Assembly: GCA_031280705.1 (NCBI GenBank)
Contig: JAITGJ010000044.1
Span: 1 to 10,183 of the forward strand
Direction: 5' to 3'
Source: Spirochaetaceae bacterium
GTDB lineage: Bacteria > Spirochaetota > Spirochaetia > Treponematales > Breznakiellaceae
DNA length: 10,183 bases
Below the pieces are notes generated by a model, which was not told where the DNA came from, searched no databases, and worked only from the letters and a program-made list of their open reading frames with translations. Positions within the stretch are counted from its first letter, which is position 1, and every line of letters starts with the position of its first letter. The position numbers were made by a program, and so were the translations under genes. Below, piece by piece: positions 1 to 6,885 of the stretch.

Positions 1-160
1 CTGGACAAAGCAGTGGAACAATGTAAGCCTGCAGACGGGCTGGAACAAGGTGCTTGTCCATACTGTGTATGGTAATCAGACCATAACTGAGACCATGTCC
101 ATTAATAGTAATACCGCTGACTATCAGTGGAACATAGATGGCAGACAGTCGACCTTTTAA
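1..160 (+). CDS. C-terminal fragment of an unidentified, possibly exported protein (5' truncated)
   Basis: A reading frame open from position 2 runs 52 codons to TAA at 158-160; its start lies outside the window. The visible tail is rich in Asn, Thr, Ser, Gln and Trp, contains the stretch LQTGWNKVLVHTVYGNQ and ends in QWNIDGRQSTF. This composition, with alternating polar and hydrophobic residues, suggests beta strands of a surface or periplasmic protein. Similar 'TGWNKV' segments are remembered from spirochete lipoproteins, but that is recollection and no family is assigned. The frame being open to the window edge and the intrinsic terminator about 20 nt past the stop both support a real gene end. 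It is unrelated in function to the acetyl-CoA operon downstream. Confidence 0.6.
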   Translation, partial: WTKQWNNVSLQTGWNKVLVHTVYGNQTITETMSINSNTADYQWNIDGRQSTF

Positions 161-178
161 CCGGCTAACAGCGCACAC

Positions 179-214
179 AAGCGGCGGGGGGCCCTGGGCC
201 TCCCGCTTTTTTTT
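179..214 (+). terminator. Rho-independent terminator of the upstream gene
   Basis: A GC-rich imperfect stem (AAGCGG...GGGGCC paired with GGCCTCCCGCTT) is followed directly by eight T residues at 207-214. It lies 19 nt after the TAA of the truncated gene and separates that gene from everything downstream. Confidence 0.75.
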
Positions 215-291
215 GGTTGACGCAGAGGTGCCGGTGGTTGACCCAGAGGCGCCAGGCGCCATTTTTCGGCGGGTAGCGCAGGGGTACCAGG
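215..291 (+). repeat. Three imperfect copies of a 21-bp direct repeat
   Basis: Copies lie at 215-235, 236-256 and 271-291. The first two are directly adjacent and agree at 17 of 21 positions (both begin GGTTGAC and share CAGAGG). The third, after a 14-nt spacer, agrees with the first at about 14 of 21. Each contains a core of the form CGCAGAGGTGCC. GGCGCC palindromes at 249-260 and short T-runs at 262-266 and 296-300 interrupt the block. There is no coding frame to explain it; it looks like degenerated intergenic repeat DNA. Confidence 0.5.
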
Positions 292-311
292 CGTCTTTTT
301 GGGGGCGCGGC

Positions 312-385
312 GGCGGGGACGGAGCCGCCGTGTTACACCGCCGCCAGGTTCTCCCGCCGGCTCCCTCCGCGGGTTCCGTCCCGCC
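312..385. repeat. Long imperfect GC-rich inverted repeat
   Basis: The outer arms GGCGGGGAC (312-320) and GTCCCGCC (378-385) pair with one bulged G. The inner arms GGAGCCG (321-327) and CGGCTCC (358-364) continue the stem, leaving a loop of about 30 nt with the small palindrome GTGTTACAC. It would form a strong cruciform or RNA hairpin. No T-tract follows, so it is not a standard terminator, and no gene is evident in either strand. Confidence 0.5.
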
Positions 386-453
386 AAACTCCCCCCGCCC
401 GGCCCGGTCCCGGAGTCCCTCCCGCGCTAGGCCCAACGTCCGCATGGATGCGT

Positions 454-478
454 GCCCAAACCGCATTGCGGTTTGGGC
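454..478. repeat. Perfect 11-bp hairpin in the intergenic region
   Basis: GCCCAAACCGC at 454-464 pairs perfectly with GCGGTTTGGGC at 468-478 around a 3-nt loop (ATT). No T-run follows. A second hairpin begins three bases later, so the two could stack in one transcript or form a double cruciform. Confidence 0.65.
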
Positions 479-480
479 TT

Positions 481-503
481 GGGTTTTGCCATAAGCAAAA
501 CCC
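481..503. repeat. Perfect 9-bp hairpin adjacent to the previous one
   Basis: GGGTTTTGC at 481-489 pairs perfectly with GCAAAACCC at 495-503 around a CATAA loop. Together with the 454-478 stem this forms a tandem pair of hairpins inside the direct-repeat pair. Its role is unknown; it may be a mobile repeat relic or part of a structured non-coding RNA. Confidence 0.6.
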
Positions 504-568
504 GGCATTTGCTCGCAGGGGTTCTCTCACACGGCCCCCTTCTGTGGGCTCCTTCCCGCGCTAGGCCC

Positions 569-740
569 CGCCCGCTAAGCATGGACGCGGACGGTGGGCA
601 TTCCAGCGGTCTGTAGCCCCGCGCCGGTTCAAAACGCCGGACCGGCTGGCTTTGGTTTCTGAGGATTCCTGCATTTTGTAGGATTTTTTTAAGAAAAAAT
701 TCCTGCTGTTTGTGGTATTTCGCATATTTAAAAGATCGGA
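569..740. other. Intergenic stretch without a gene
   Basis: This part has no open frame with a ribosome site or recognisable product. Composition falls sharply from GC-rich (to about 650) to AT-rich. Positions 680-704 hold an imperfect inverted repeat, AGGA plus a T-run facing an A-run plus TCCT, around AAG. The short word ATTCCTGC occurs twice (665-672 and 699-706). The AT-rich part may act as an upstream promoter element for the operon. Confidence 0.4.
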
Positions 741-743
741 TAC

Positions 744-749
744 TATACT
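744..749 (+). promoter_or_regulatory. Candidate -10 box for the acetyl-CoA operon
   Basis: TATACT matches the sigma-70 -10 consensus at five of six positions and sits in the only AT-rich stretch before cooS. An overlapping alternative is TACTAT at 741-746. No convincing -35 box lies at the usual distance; TTTCGC at 718-723 is poor. If correct, the leader is about 90 nt and contains a small palindrome CTGA-TTTG-TCAG (801-812) and TGATATCA (821-828), either of which could bind a regulator. Prediction only. Confidence 0.3.
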
Positions 750-832
750 TTTACCCGGTAATGGATGTTCATAAAAGAGGCTGGCCGGGTTTGGCATAGG
801 CTGATTTGTCAGATGTATGCTGATATCACGAT

Positions 833-838
833 AGGGGG
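833..838 (+). promoter_or_regulatory. Ribosome binding site that fixes the TTG start of cooS
   Basis: AGGGGG lies 6 nt upstream of TTG at 845. The ATG codons at 878 and 881 in the same frame have no purine-rich site at a proper distance (the upstream bases read CTTACCACCGTTGAA), so the TTG start is preferred. Confidence 0.6.
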
Positions 839-844
839 ATCAAA

Positions 845-2740
845 TTGAATACAGTAGAGCAGCTTACCACCGTTGAAATGATGGAAGCGGAAACCGCCAA
901 GCTTAAACAGATAGCTTGTGACGCCTGCGCTGAAACGTGGGAAGACCGGGTCAAAACCCAGACTCCTCACTGTAAATTCGGCGAAGAGGGCATTTGCTGC
1001 AAAAATTGCTCCATGGGACCGTGCAGGATTACCTCCAAAGCGCCCCGTGGAATATGCGGCGCCGATGCCCATGCTATCGCGGCCCGGAATTACCTCCGCA
1101 CGATTGCGGCGGGCACCTCTGCCCACTCCGATCACGCGCGGGAAATTCTGCATGTGCTTTTGAGCACCAGCCGGGACGGCAATTATCAGGTGCGGGACGA
1201 GGTGAAGCTGGTCCGCCTCGCCACAGAATGGGGTATCGCCACGGAAGGACGGGACATTTACGATATTGCCCATGAAGTGGCGGAGACCGGTCTTGAAGAA
1301 TTCGGCAAGTCGCACGGAACGCTGCGCTTTCTCAAGCGGGCCATTCCGGAGCGGCAGAAAGTGTGGGCGGATCTGGGCATTGAGCCGCGCGCCATCGACC
1401 GGGAAATCGCTACCTCACTGCACATGACCCACATGGGCAATACCGCCGATGCCGATGCGTTGATTATTCAGGGGCTCAGGACCGCGCTTTCCAACGGCTG
1501 GGGCGGTTCCATGCTCGGCACGGAAATTACCGATATTCTTTTTGGTACGCCCCAGGTCTGGACCACGGAAGGCAATCTGGGCGTGCTGGAAGCGGACATG
1601 GTAAATGTGGTCGTTCATGGCCACGATCCGGCTTTTTCGGAAATGGTCGTTACCGCCACGGAGATAAAGGAACTGGTTGACTACGCCAAAAGCAAGGGCG
1701 CGAAGGGCATTAATGTCGTCGGCCTCTGCTGTACCGCCAACGAAGTGGCCATGCGCCACGGCGTCCGCATGGCGGGTAACTTTCTCCAGCAGGAAAATGT
1801 GATCCTTACCGGCGCGGTAGAGATGATGTGCGTTGACGTACAGTGCATTTTCCCGGCCCTGGCCCAGCTTTCCGAGTGTTTCCACACCAAATTCGTTACC
1901 TCTTCTCCCATCGCGCGGATTCCCGGCTCCATTTATGTGGAATTCAAGCCGGAGACCGCCTTTGACCAGGCCAAAGACCTGGTCAAAATGGCCGTCGAAA
2001 ATTACGACAAGCGGGATCGCGTCAAAATGTATATTCCGCCCACCAAGCAGACCGCTACGGTGGGGTACCCGTGCGAGCAGATCGTCAAGCATCTTGACGG
2101 CGTAACAAACTCCCACGTTGAAGAGTTGGGTTCGTACCGCCCGGCGGTGGACGCCATCAAGTCCGGCGTGCTCCGGGGCGCGGTGGGCATTGTGGGATGC
2201 AACAATCCCCGTGTCCGTCCCGATTATTCCCACTTCGAAATATTGAAGGAACTGCTCGCCAATGACATTCTTGTGGTGGCCACGGGCTGCGCGGCCCAGC
2301 TTGCCACCAAGGCGGGCCTTCTTTCAATGGAAGCCAAGTGGCAGTGCGGCGCGGGACTCCGCCGGGTCTGCGATCTGGTGGGCATTCCGCCGATCCTGCA
2401 CATGGGCGCGTGCGTTGACATCAGCCGCATTTTGCTGCTGGTAAACGGCATCGCCCGGGACTGGGGCGTGGATACCACCGCGCTTCCCATTGTCGGCTGC
2501 GCCCCCGAGTGGATGAGCGAGAAGGCGGTCTCCATCGCCAACTACGTGGTTTCATCGGGGATTGATGTGTATCTGGGTATCGAACCCCAGATAAAGGGTT
2601 CCAGCCAGATGATGGAACTTGTTACGGACGGCACCCGGAAACTTACCGGCGCGGGCTATATCATCAATACCGATCCCCACATGCTCGTAAAGAGCATTCT
2701 TGACGGTATCGAGACCAAGCGGGCCGCGCTGGGTATCTAG
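845..2740 (+). CDS. cooS: Carbon monoxide dehydrogenase catalytic subunit (Ni-CODH)
   Basis: Reduces CO2 to CO (and the reverse) and passes CO to acetyl-CoA synthase; cytoplasmic. The 631 residues match the usual length of bacterial CooS. The N-terminus has the cysteines of the bridging D-cluster (C43, C51) and the B-cluster (C52, C55, C60, C71). The C-cluster ligands of the family are recognisable: H260 in VVVHGHDP, C296 in GLCCTANE, C334 in DVQC, C452 in VGCNNP, C482 in TGCAAQ and C523 in HMGACVD. Spacings C296-C334 (38) and C452-C482 (30) equal those remembered for Carboxydothermus CODH-II. Proton-channel type histidines (H94, H97) and K560 in EWMSEKA are present. It starts at TTG with AGGGGG 6 nt upstream. 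It is the first gene of the operon, with cooC and acsB behind it, so it is the acetogenic (acsA-role) CODH and not an energy-conserving one, which would sit beside cooF and hydrogenase genes. Confidence 0.97.
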   Translation: MNTVEQLTTVEMMEAETAKLKQIACDACAETWEDRVKTQTPHCKFGEEGICCKNCSMGPCRITSKAPRGICGADAHAIAARNYLRTIAAGTSAHSDHAREILHVLLSTSRDGNYQVRDEVKLVRLATEWGIATEGRDIYDIAHEVAETGLEEFGKSHGTLRFLKRAIPERQKVWADLGIEPRAIDREIATSLHMTHMGNTADADALIIQGLRTALSNGWGGSMLGTEITDILFGTPQVWTTEGNLGVLEADMVNVVVHGHDPAFSEMVVTATEIKELVDYAKSKGAKGINVVGLCCTANEVAMRHGVRMAGNFLQQENVILTGAVEMMCVDVQCIFPALAQLSECFHTKFVTSSPIARIPGSIYVEFKPETAFDQAKDLVKMAVENYDKRDRVKMYIPPTKQTATVGYPCEQIVKHLDGVTNSHVEELGSYRPAVDAIKSGVLRGAVGIVGCNNPRVRPDYSHFEILKELLANDILVVATGCAAQLATKAGLLSMEAKWQCGAGLRRVCDLVGIPPILHMGACVDISRILLLVNGIARDWGVDTTALPIVGCAPEWMSEKAVSIANYVVSSGIDVYLGIEPQIKGSSQMMELVTDGTRKLTGAGYIINTDPHMLVKSILDGIETKRAALGI

Positions 2741-2778
2741 GGAAGGCCGGTTAAATCCTAACGGATAATGATTTGGAG

Positions 2779-2800
2779 CCGCACGGGTTTTCCCGTGCGG
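2779..2800 (+). other. Strong intercistronic hairpin between cooS and cooC
   Basis: CCGCACGGG (2779-2787) pairs perfectly with CCCGTGCGG (2792-2800) around TTTT. It is not followed by a T-tract, so it is more likely a transcript-stabilising or processing element, or a weak attenuator, than a full terminator. It lies 38 nt after the cooS stop and 27 nt before cooC. Confidence 0.65.
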
Positions 2801-2827
2801 TTACCCTCTGCGGGAGGATGCTGATAT

Positions 2828-3598
2828 ATGAAGATCGCCATTACCGGAAAGGGCGGGGTGGGCAAGACGACGCTTGCCGCGGTTCTCGCCCGGATTTACG
2901 CCGCCGAAGGCAAAAAGGTGCTTGCGGTGGACGTAGATCCCGACGCGAATCTGGGGCTTGCCCTGGGTTTTTCGGAAGCGGAAGTCGCGGCCATTACCCC
3001 AATTTCCAAAATGAGTGATCTGATTGCCGAGCGGACGGGGGCGTCATCCGATGGATTGGGGAAGTTTTTCAAAATTAATCCCAAAGTCGATGACATTCCG
3101 GACCGTTTCGCAAAAGAAAAAAACGGGGTAAAATTCCTGGTCATGGGCACGGTGGAAACCGGCGGCTCAGGCTGTGTGTGCCCCGAACATGTGATGGTCA
3201 AGCGGGTCATTTCTCATCTGGTTGTGGGCCGGGATGATGTGGTGATCATGGACATGGAAGCGGGGCTTGAGCACCTGGGACGCGGGACCGCCGGCATGGT
3301 GGACCGGTTTATCGTGGTGATTGAACCCGGCGAGCGGAGCATCCAGACCTATCACAAGGTAAAAACCCTCGCCGCCGACCTGGGGGTAAAGCAGGTCAGC
3401 GTGGTGGCGAACAAGGTCCGCGGGATAAAGGACGAGGATTTTCTGCGGGAGCGGATTCCCCCGGAAGACCTCTTCGGTTTCATCAATTACAGTGATGAAA
3501 TTTCCGACGCCGACCGCCGGGGCGTGTCCCCGTATGACACCTCTGAGCGGGCGCGGAACGAGATCATGAAGATCAGAGAGCGCATCGGCGCGGCATAG
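2828..3598 (+). CDS. cooC: CODH nickel-insertion ATPase, MinD/ParA-type P-loop protein
   Basis: Dimeric ATPase that helps load nickel into the C-cluster of CODH (the acetogen homologue is also called acsF). The 256 residues start with the deviant Walker A GKGGVGKTT at 7-15, whose first lysine (K8) is typical of the MinD/SIMIBI class. VDVDPDANLG at 34-43 is the switch I region. C116 and C118 form the CxC metal-binding motif of CooC in GSGCVCPEHV. Walker B and switch II are in VVIMDMEAGLEHLGRGT (138-154), a signature of CODH-associated members. The start ATG has GGGAGG about 10 nt upstream. Its position between cooS and acsB matches its role. Whether it also serves the A-cluster of AcsB cannot be told from sequence. 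Confidence 0.94.
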   Translation: MKIAITGKGGVGKTTLAAVLARIYAAEGKKVLAVDVDPDANLGLALGFSEAEVAAITPISKMSDLIAERTGASSDGLGKFFKINPKVDDIPDRFAKEKNGVKFLVMGTVETGGSGCVCPEHVMVKRVISHLVVGRDDVVIMDMEAGLEHLGRGTAGMVDRFIVVIEPGERSIQTYHKVKTLAADLGVKQVSVVANKVRGIKDEDFLRERIPPEDLFGFINYSDEISDADRRGVSPYDTSERARNEIMKIRERIGAA

Positions 3599-3638
3599 GC
3601 CCGCCGGATGTATACCAATCCTGAAGGAGAGATTCTGT

Positions 3639-5786
3639 ATGAAAAAACTGTTGTTCAACCGGGTATTTGACGGCGCGGACGAAATGTTCGCCATTGCCGA
3701 AAAGGCCCTTGCGGAAGCCCTCAAGAAACACGGCGAGGGGGCGCAGGTAAAGATGCCCAATACGGGGTACTTTTTGGCCAACTGTCTGGCCTATCTGAAC
3801 AAAAAAGTTACCACCCTGGGCGAGCTCAAGGCGTGCTTTGAAGAGGCCAAGGCCGAATGGATGCCCCGCAACCAGCGGCTTTACGACGCGTTCCGCCGGG
3901 GCAAGGGGACGTTTATCGCCGGTGAAGTGGTGGAGGCGATCCGGTACCTTGATACGCCTGAGCCTTACGGCGACGGCCCGAACCGGGAATTCTGGGGCCA
4001 CATGAGCGACGCCGAAGTCCGGGAACTGGGTGTGCCCCTCGTAACCGGCGACATTCCCGGCTTCGTGGTCATTATCGGGAAGGCCCCCTCAGACGAGGAA
4101 GCGGCGGAACTGATCAAGGGCTACCAGAGCCGCGCCATCTTTGTCTTCCTTATCGGCGAGTGCATCCAGCAGGCCCGGCGCATGGGGCTTACGTTGAACT
4201 TTTCCGTGCGCGTTGTGCCCGTGGGGCCGGACCTGTGGCAGATAGCCCACATTATCAGCCTGGTAAACCGGGCGGCGATGATCTTCGGCAACACCCCTCC
4301 CGGCGATCACCTGGGCTTTGACGACTATACCTTTAAGCGTATCCGGGCCTTTGTCAACGCGTTCGCGCCGGTACCCGATCTGGAAGTGGCCTGGGGCGGC
4401 GGCGCCATCGCCATGGGCTTCCCCGTTATCTCCAACGACACCAACGACACCTGGCCTGTGCCCAAAAGCCTGATCATCCAGGAAAACACGAAAGACTTTA
4501 TCGAAACATCGCTTGAGGCGCGGGATATCAAGATCAAGGTAACAAAGATCGACATTCCCGTGGCGTTCTCCACCGCCTTTGAGGGCGAGATTATCCGCCG
4601 CGCCGATATGCACTGCGATATTGACGGCGCGAAGCTCGACTGCTTTGAATGGGTTACCACAAAGGAAACCAGCGAGATTGAGGATCACAAAATCGAAGTG
4701 ATCGGGCCGGATATCGACACCATCAAGGAAGGGGACCGCTCCCAGATGGGCTTTGTGGTGGAAATCGCCGGAAAGAACATGCAGAAGGATTTTGAGCCGG
4801 TATTCGAGCGGCGGATTCACCACTACCTCAACTATGCCGAAGGCATTATGCACACCGGCCAGCGGGATCTTATCCGTATCCGGGTCAGCAAAAACGCCTT
4901 TGCCGCAGGTTTCCGGGCGAAGCACTTTGGCGAAATCCTGTACGCCAAGCTCAAGGGCGATTACGACGCGATCATCGACAAGTGCCAGGTAAAGGTAGTT
5001 ACCGATCCCGCGCTGCTCAAGACCCTCAGGGCAGACGCGAACAAGGCGTATGAGGCCCGCGATGCGCGGCTTCTCTCCCTTACCGACGAGAGCGTGGAAG
5101 TGTTCTACACCTGTATTCTTTGCCAGTCCTTCTCCCCGGCCCATGTCTGTATCGTTACCCCGGAACGGCTGGGACTCTGCGGCGCGGTTTCCTGGCTGGA
5201 CGCAAAGGCCACCAACGAGATCGATCCGAACGGTTCGTGCAAGGTCGTTACCAAAAAAGAACCGCTGGACGATGTGCTGGGCATCTGGCAGGACGTGAAC
5301 GACGCCGTGCAGGAAGCCTCCCACGGCTCCCTCCAGCAGGTTACGCTGTACTCGATCATGACCGACCCGATGACGAGCTGCGGCTGCTTTGAGTGTATCT
5401 GCGGTATTGAGCCGACAACCAACGGCGTGGTTATCGTCAACCGGGAACATACCGGCCAAACGCCGCTCGGCATGAGTTTTTCGGAAATGGCGTCCATGAC
5501 CGGCGGCGGCGTTCAGACCCCCGGCTTTATGGGCCACGGCAAGCAGTTTATCTCTTCCAAAAAATTCATGAAGGCCGAAGGCGGCCCGGCCCGCATCGTA
5601 TGGATGCCCAAGGCCCTCAAGGAACTGGTGGGCGCGCGGCTCAACAAAACGGCGAAAGAGCTGTACAACATTGATGAGTTTACGTCGATGATCGCAGACG
5701 AAGAGGTGAGCCAGGACCCGGAATCCCTCGCCGCCTTTGCCAGCGAGAAGGGACACCCCGCCCTGCAGCTTGAGCCGTTAATGTAG
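3639..5786 (+). CDS. acsB: Acetyl-CoA synthase (CO-methylating), alpha subunit
   Basis: Condenses CO from CODH, methyl from the corrinoid protein and CoA into acetyl-CoA; cytoplasmic, in complex with CooS. The 715 residues compare with 729 in Moorella AcsB. The A-cluster is complete: C492, C495, C504 and C514 hold the [4Fe-4S] cube, and C581-G582-C583 is the CGC motif binding the distal nickel. Every one of these is exactly 14 residues lower than the Moorella positions (506, 509, 518, 528, 595, 597), so the shortening is entirely N-terminal. F498 in QSFSP corresponds to the Phe512 that controls access to the proximal metal. The N-terminal CODH-contact domain (about 1-300), the middle domain (about 300-485) and the A-cluster domain (about 486-715) are all present. 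AAGGAG at 3624-3629 lies 9 nt before ATG. The gap to cooC is 40 nt. Confidence 0.97.
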   Translation: MKKLLFNRVFDGADEMFAIAEKALAEALKKHGEGAQVKMPNTGYFLANCLAYLNKKVTTLGELKACFEEAKAEWMPRNQRLYDAFRRGKGTFIAGEVVEAIRYLDTPEPYGDGPNREFWGHMSDAEVRELGVPLVTGDIPGFVVIIGKAPSDEEAAELIKGYQSRAIFVFLIGECIQQARRMGLTLNFSVRVVPVGPDLWQIAHIISLVNRAAMIFGNTPPGDHLGFDDYTFKRIRAFVNAFAPVPDLEVAWGGGAIAMGFPVISNDTNDTWPVPKSLIIQENTKDFIETSLEARDIKIKVTKIDIPVAFSTAFEGEIIRRADMHCDIDGAKLDCFEWVTTKETSEIEDHKIEVIGPDIDTIKEGDRSQMGFVVEIAGKNMQKDFEPVFERRIHHYLNYAEGIMHTGQRDLIRIRVSKNAFAAGFRAKHFGEILYAKLKGDYDAIIDKCQVKVVTDPALLKTLRADANKAYEARDARLLSLTDESVEVFYTCILCQSFSPAHVCIVTPERLGLCGAVSWLDAKATNEIDPNGSCKVVTKKEPLDDVLGIWQDVNDAVQEASHGSLQQVTLYSIMTDPMTSCGCFECICGIEPTTNGVVIVNREHTGQTPLGMSFSEMASMTGGGVQTPGFMGHGKQFISSKKFMKAEGGPARIVWMPKALKELVGARLNKTAKELYNIDEFTSMIADEEVSQDPESLAAFASEKGHPALQLEPLM

Positions 5787-5793
5787 AATCAGG

Positions 5794-5829
5794 AAGGCGG
5801 GGGAAACCGGCGGTTTTCCCCGCCGCCTT
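5794..5829 (+). other. Long hairpin after acsB, possible attenuator or processing site
   Basis: The arm AAGGCGGGGGAAA (5794-5806) pairs with TTTCCCCGCCGCCTT (5815-5829) with two single-base bulges, giving a stem of about 13 bp and an 8-nt loop. It begins 8 nt after the acsB stop. The bases that follow (AATCGTG) do not form a T-tract, so read-through into acsD is expected. Confidence 0.65.
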
Positions 5830-5844
5830 AATCGTGTTACCAAT

Positions 5845-5878
5845 GGATTGTTCCGCGGCCCCCGGCGGCGGCCAATCC
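5845..5878 (+). other. Second intercistronic hairpin before acsD
   Basis: GGATTG (5845-5850) pairs with CAATCC (5873-5878), and inside it CCGC (5853-5856) pairs with GCGG (5868-5871) with small bulges. With the 5794-5829 stem it fills most of the 142-nt acsB-acsD gap. The role is inferred only: protection of the acsDCE 5' end or separation of expression levels. Confidence 0.45.
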
Positions 5879-5928
5879 GAAAGCGGCGTGGTTTGTGCGC
5901 CGTCTCATACTTCAAGAAGGAGCGTGTT

Positions 5929-6873
5929 ATGCCTTTTAAACGCACACCGCAAAAATTTCCGGCTTCAATCAAAGAAGTAACGATTGGCGCCGGAGACAAG
6001 GCTGTTACCCTGGGCGGCGAAAATGTTCTGCCCCTGTACAGTTTTGACGAGCCGATCAAGAATCCACCCAAAATCGGGGTGGAAGTGTCCGATCAGGGGC
6101 CCGACCGGAGCCTGCCGGACCTGGCGAAATTTTACGAAGGGGCCAAGACCATTGCCGAAGTGGCAAAGCGGGCCTGCGAGATCCCCGGCGCGAGCTTTAT
6201 CAGCCTGACGCTGGAAAGCGCCGATCCCAACGGGGAGGACAAACCCATAGAGGACTGCGTGGCCCTCTGCAAGGAAGTGGCCGCCGCGGTAACCCTTCCC
6301 CTGGCCATTCAGGGCAGTAAAAACGCCGAAAAGGACGGCCAGCTTTTTGTCAAAATCGCCGAGGCGCTTGAGGGAAAGAACGTGCTTCTCCTCTCCGCCC
6401 GGGAAGAAAACTACAAACCCATCGCGGTCGGCGCGGTTCAGGCGTATGGTCAGAAGATCGGCGCCGAATCCGCCGTGGATATCAACCTTGCCAAACAGCT
6501 TAACGTCGTTATTTCCCAGATGGGGATCAAAAACGAAAGCGTGGTCATGAATATTGGGACGGCCGCCGCCGGATACGGGTTTGAATATGTGGTTTCCACG
6601 ATGGACCGGATCAAACTTGCGGCCCTTGCCCAGAATGACGACAAGCTCCAGATGCCCATCATCACCCCCATCGGGGAGCAGACCTGGGCGGTGGGCGAAT
6701 CGTTCAAGTCCGAAGCGGACGCGGAGCCCGGCTGGGGTCCCCAGGAAGCCCGCGGTATCGCCATGGAAGTTTCCACCGCCGCCGCGGCCATCGCCTCCGG
6801 TTCCAACGCGGTCATTCTGCGCCATCCAAAATCGGTTGAAGCAGTCGCCCGGCTGGTCGCAAGCATCGTCTAA
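5929..6873 (+). CDS. acsD: Corrinoid iron-sulfur protein, small subunit
   Basis: Forms a heterodimer with AcsC that carries the methyl group from AcsE to AcsB; the small subunit is a TIM-barrel that helps hold the cobamide of the large subunit. The 314 residues fit the family (just over 300). The N-terminal segment SIKEVTIGAGDKAVTLGGEN (13-32) is typical of the CdhD/AcsD family and recurs in AcsC. Further conserved-looking stretches are GVEVSDQGPDRSLPDL (50-65), VVMNIGTAAAGYGFEY (205-220) and MPIITPIGEQTWAVGES (242-258). The start at 5929 is chosen because AAGGAG (5917-5922) lies 6 nt upstream; an in-frame ATG at 5848 would add 27 Arg-rich residues and lies in the hairpin. acsC follows after 12 nt. 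Confidence 0.95.
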   Translation: MPFKRTPQKFPASIKEVTIGAGDKAVTLGGENVLPLYSFDEPIKNPPKIGVEVSDQGPDRSLPDLAKFYEGAKTIAEVAKRACEIPGASFISLTLESADPNGEDKPIEDCVALCKEVAAAVTLPLAIQGSKNAEKDGQLFVKIAEALEGKNVLLLSAREENYKPIAVGAVQAYGQKIGAESAVDINLAKQLNVVISQMGIKNESVVMNIGTAAAGYGFEYVVSTMDRIKLAALAQNDDKLQMPIITPIGEQTWAVGESFKSEADAEPGWGPQEARGIAMEVSTAAAAIASGSNAVILRHPKSVEAVARLVASIV

Positions 6874-6885
6874 AAGGAGTAAACA

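Larger units (their letters stand above)
412..568 (+). repeat. Pair of 23-bp direct repeats flanking two hairpins
   Basis: The copies lie at 412-434 and 546-568 and agree at about 20 of 23 positions, sharing the uninterrupted 15-mer TCCCGCGCTAGGCCC. Each is followed after 7 to about 12 nt by a related GCATGGA(T/C)GCG motif (442-452 and about 579-589), so the repeated unit is probably about 40 bp and diverged at its 3' half. Between them lie the two perfect hairpins annotated separately. The arrangement suggests duplicated intergenic elements and not coding sequence. Confidence 0.55.

Noticed and set aside
138..494. Plus-strand frame of 118 codons in the GC-rich upstream region
   Set aside because: The product is a Pro/Arg/Ser-rich low-complexity string, there is no ribosome site, it overlaps the end of the truncated gene, and it runs through a terminator and hairpins.
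215..568. CRISPR array
   Set aside because: The repeats are few, diverged, adjacent or 134 nt apart, with no regular unique spacers and no cas genes.
561..797. Minus-strand frame of 78 codons before cooS
   Set aside because: No recognisable product and no convincing ribosome site; it spans the AT-rich promoter region and the repeat copy at 546-568.
821..828. FNR- or CRP-like operator TGATATCA before cooS
   Set aside because: The palindrome is too short and lacks the spaced half-sites of those regulators; chance occurrence is likely.
750..844. Cobalamin riboswitch or other metabolite riboswitch in the cooS leader
   Set aside because: The leader is only about 90 nt and lacks a recognisable B12-box or multi-stem layout; only small palindromes are present.
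1415..2233. Minus-strand frame of 272 codons inside cooS
   Set aside because: Antisense shadow of cooS with no motif; the plus strand carries the C-cluster ligands here.
4089..5756. Minus-strand frame of 555 codons inside acsB
   Set aside because: It is a mirror frame of a GC-rich, strongly biased gene. Its translation is His/Gly/Val-rich without motifs, and acsB on the plus strand is unambiguous.
5848..5928. Upstream in-frame ATG adding 27 residues to AcsD
   Set aside because: The extension is Arg-rich and unlike the family, lies in an intercistronic hairpin, and lacks the AAGGAG found before 5929.
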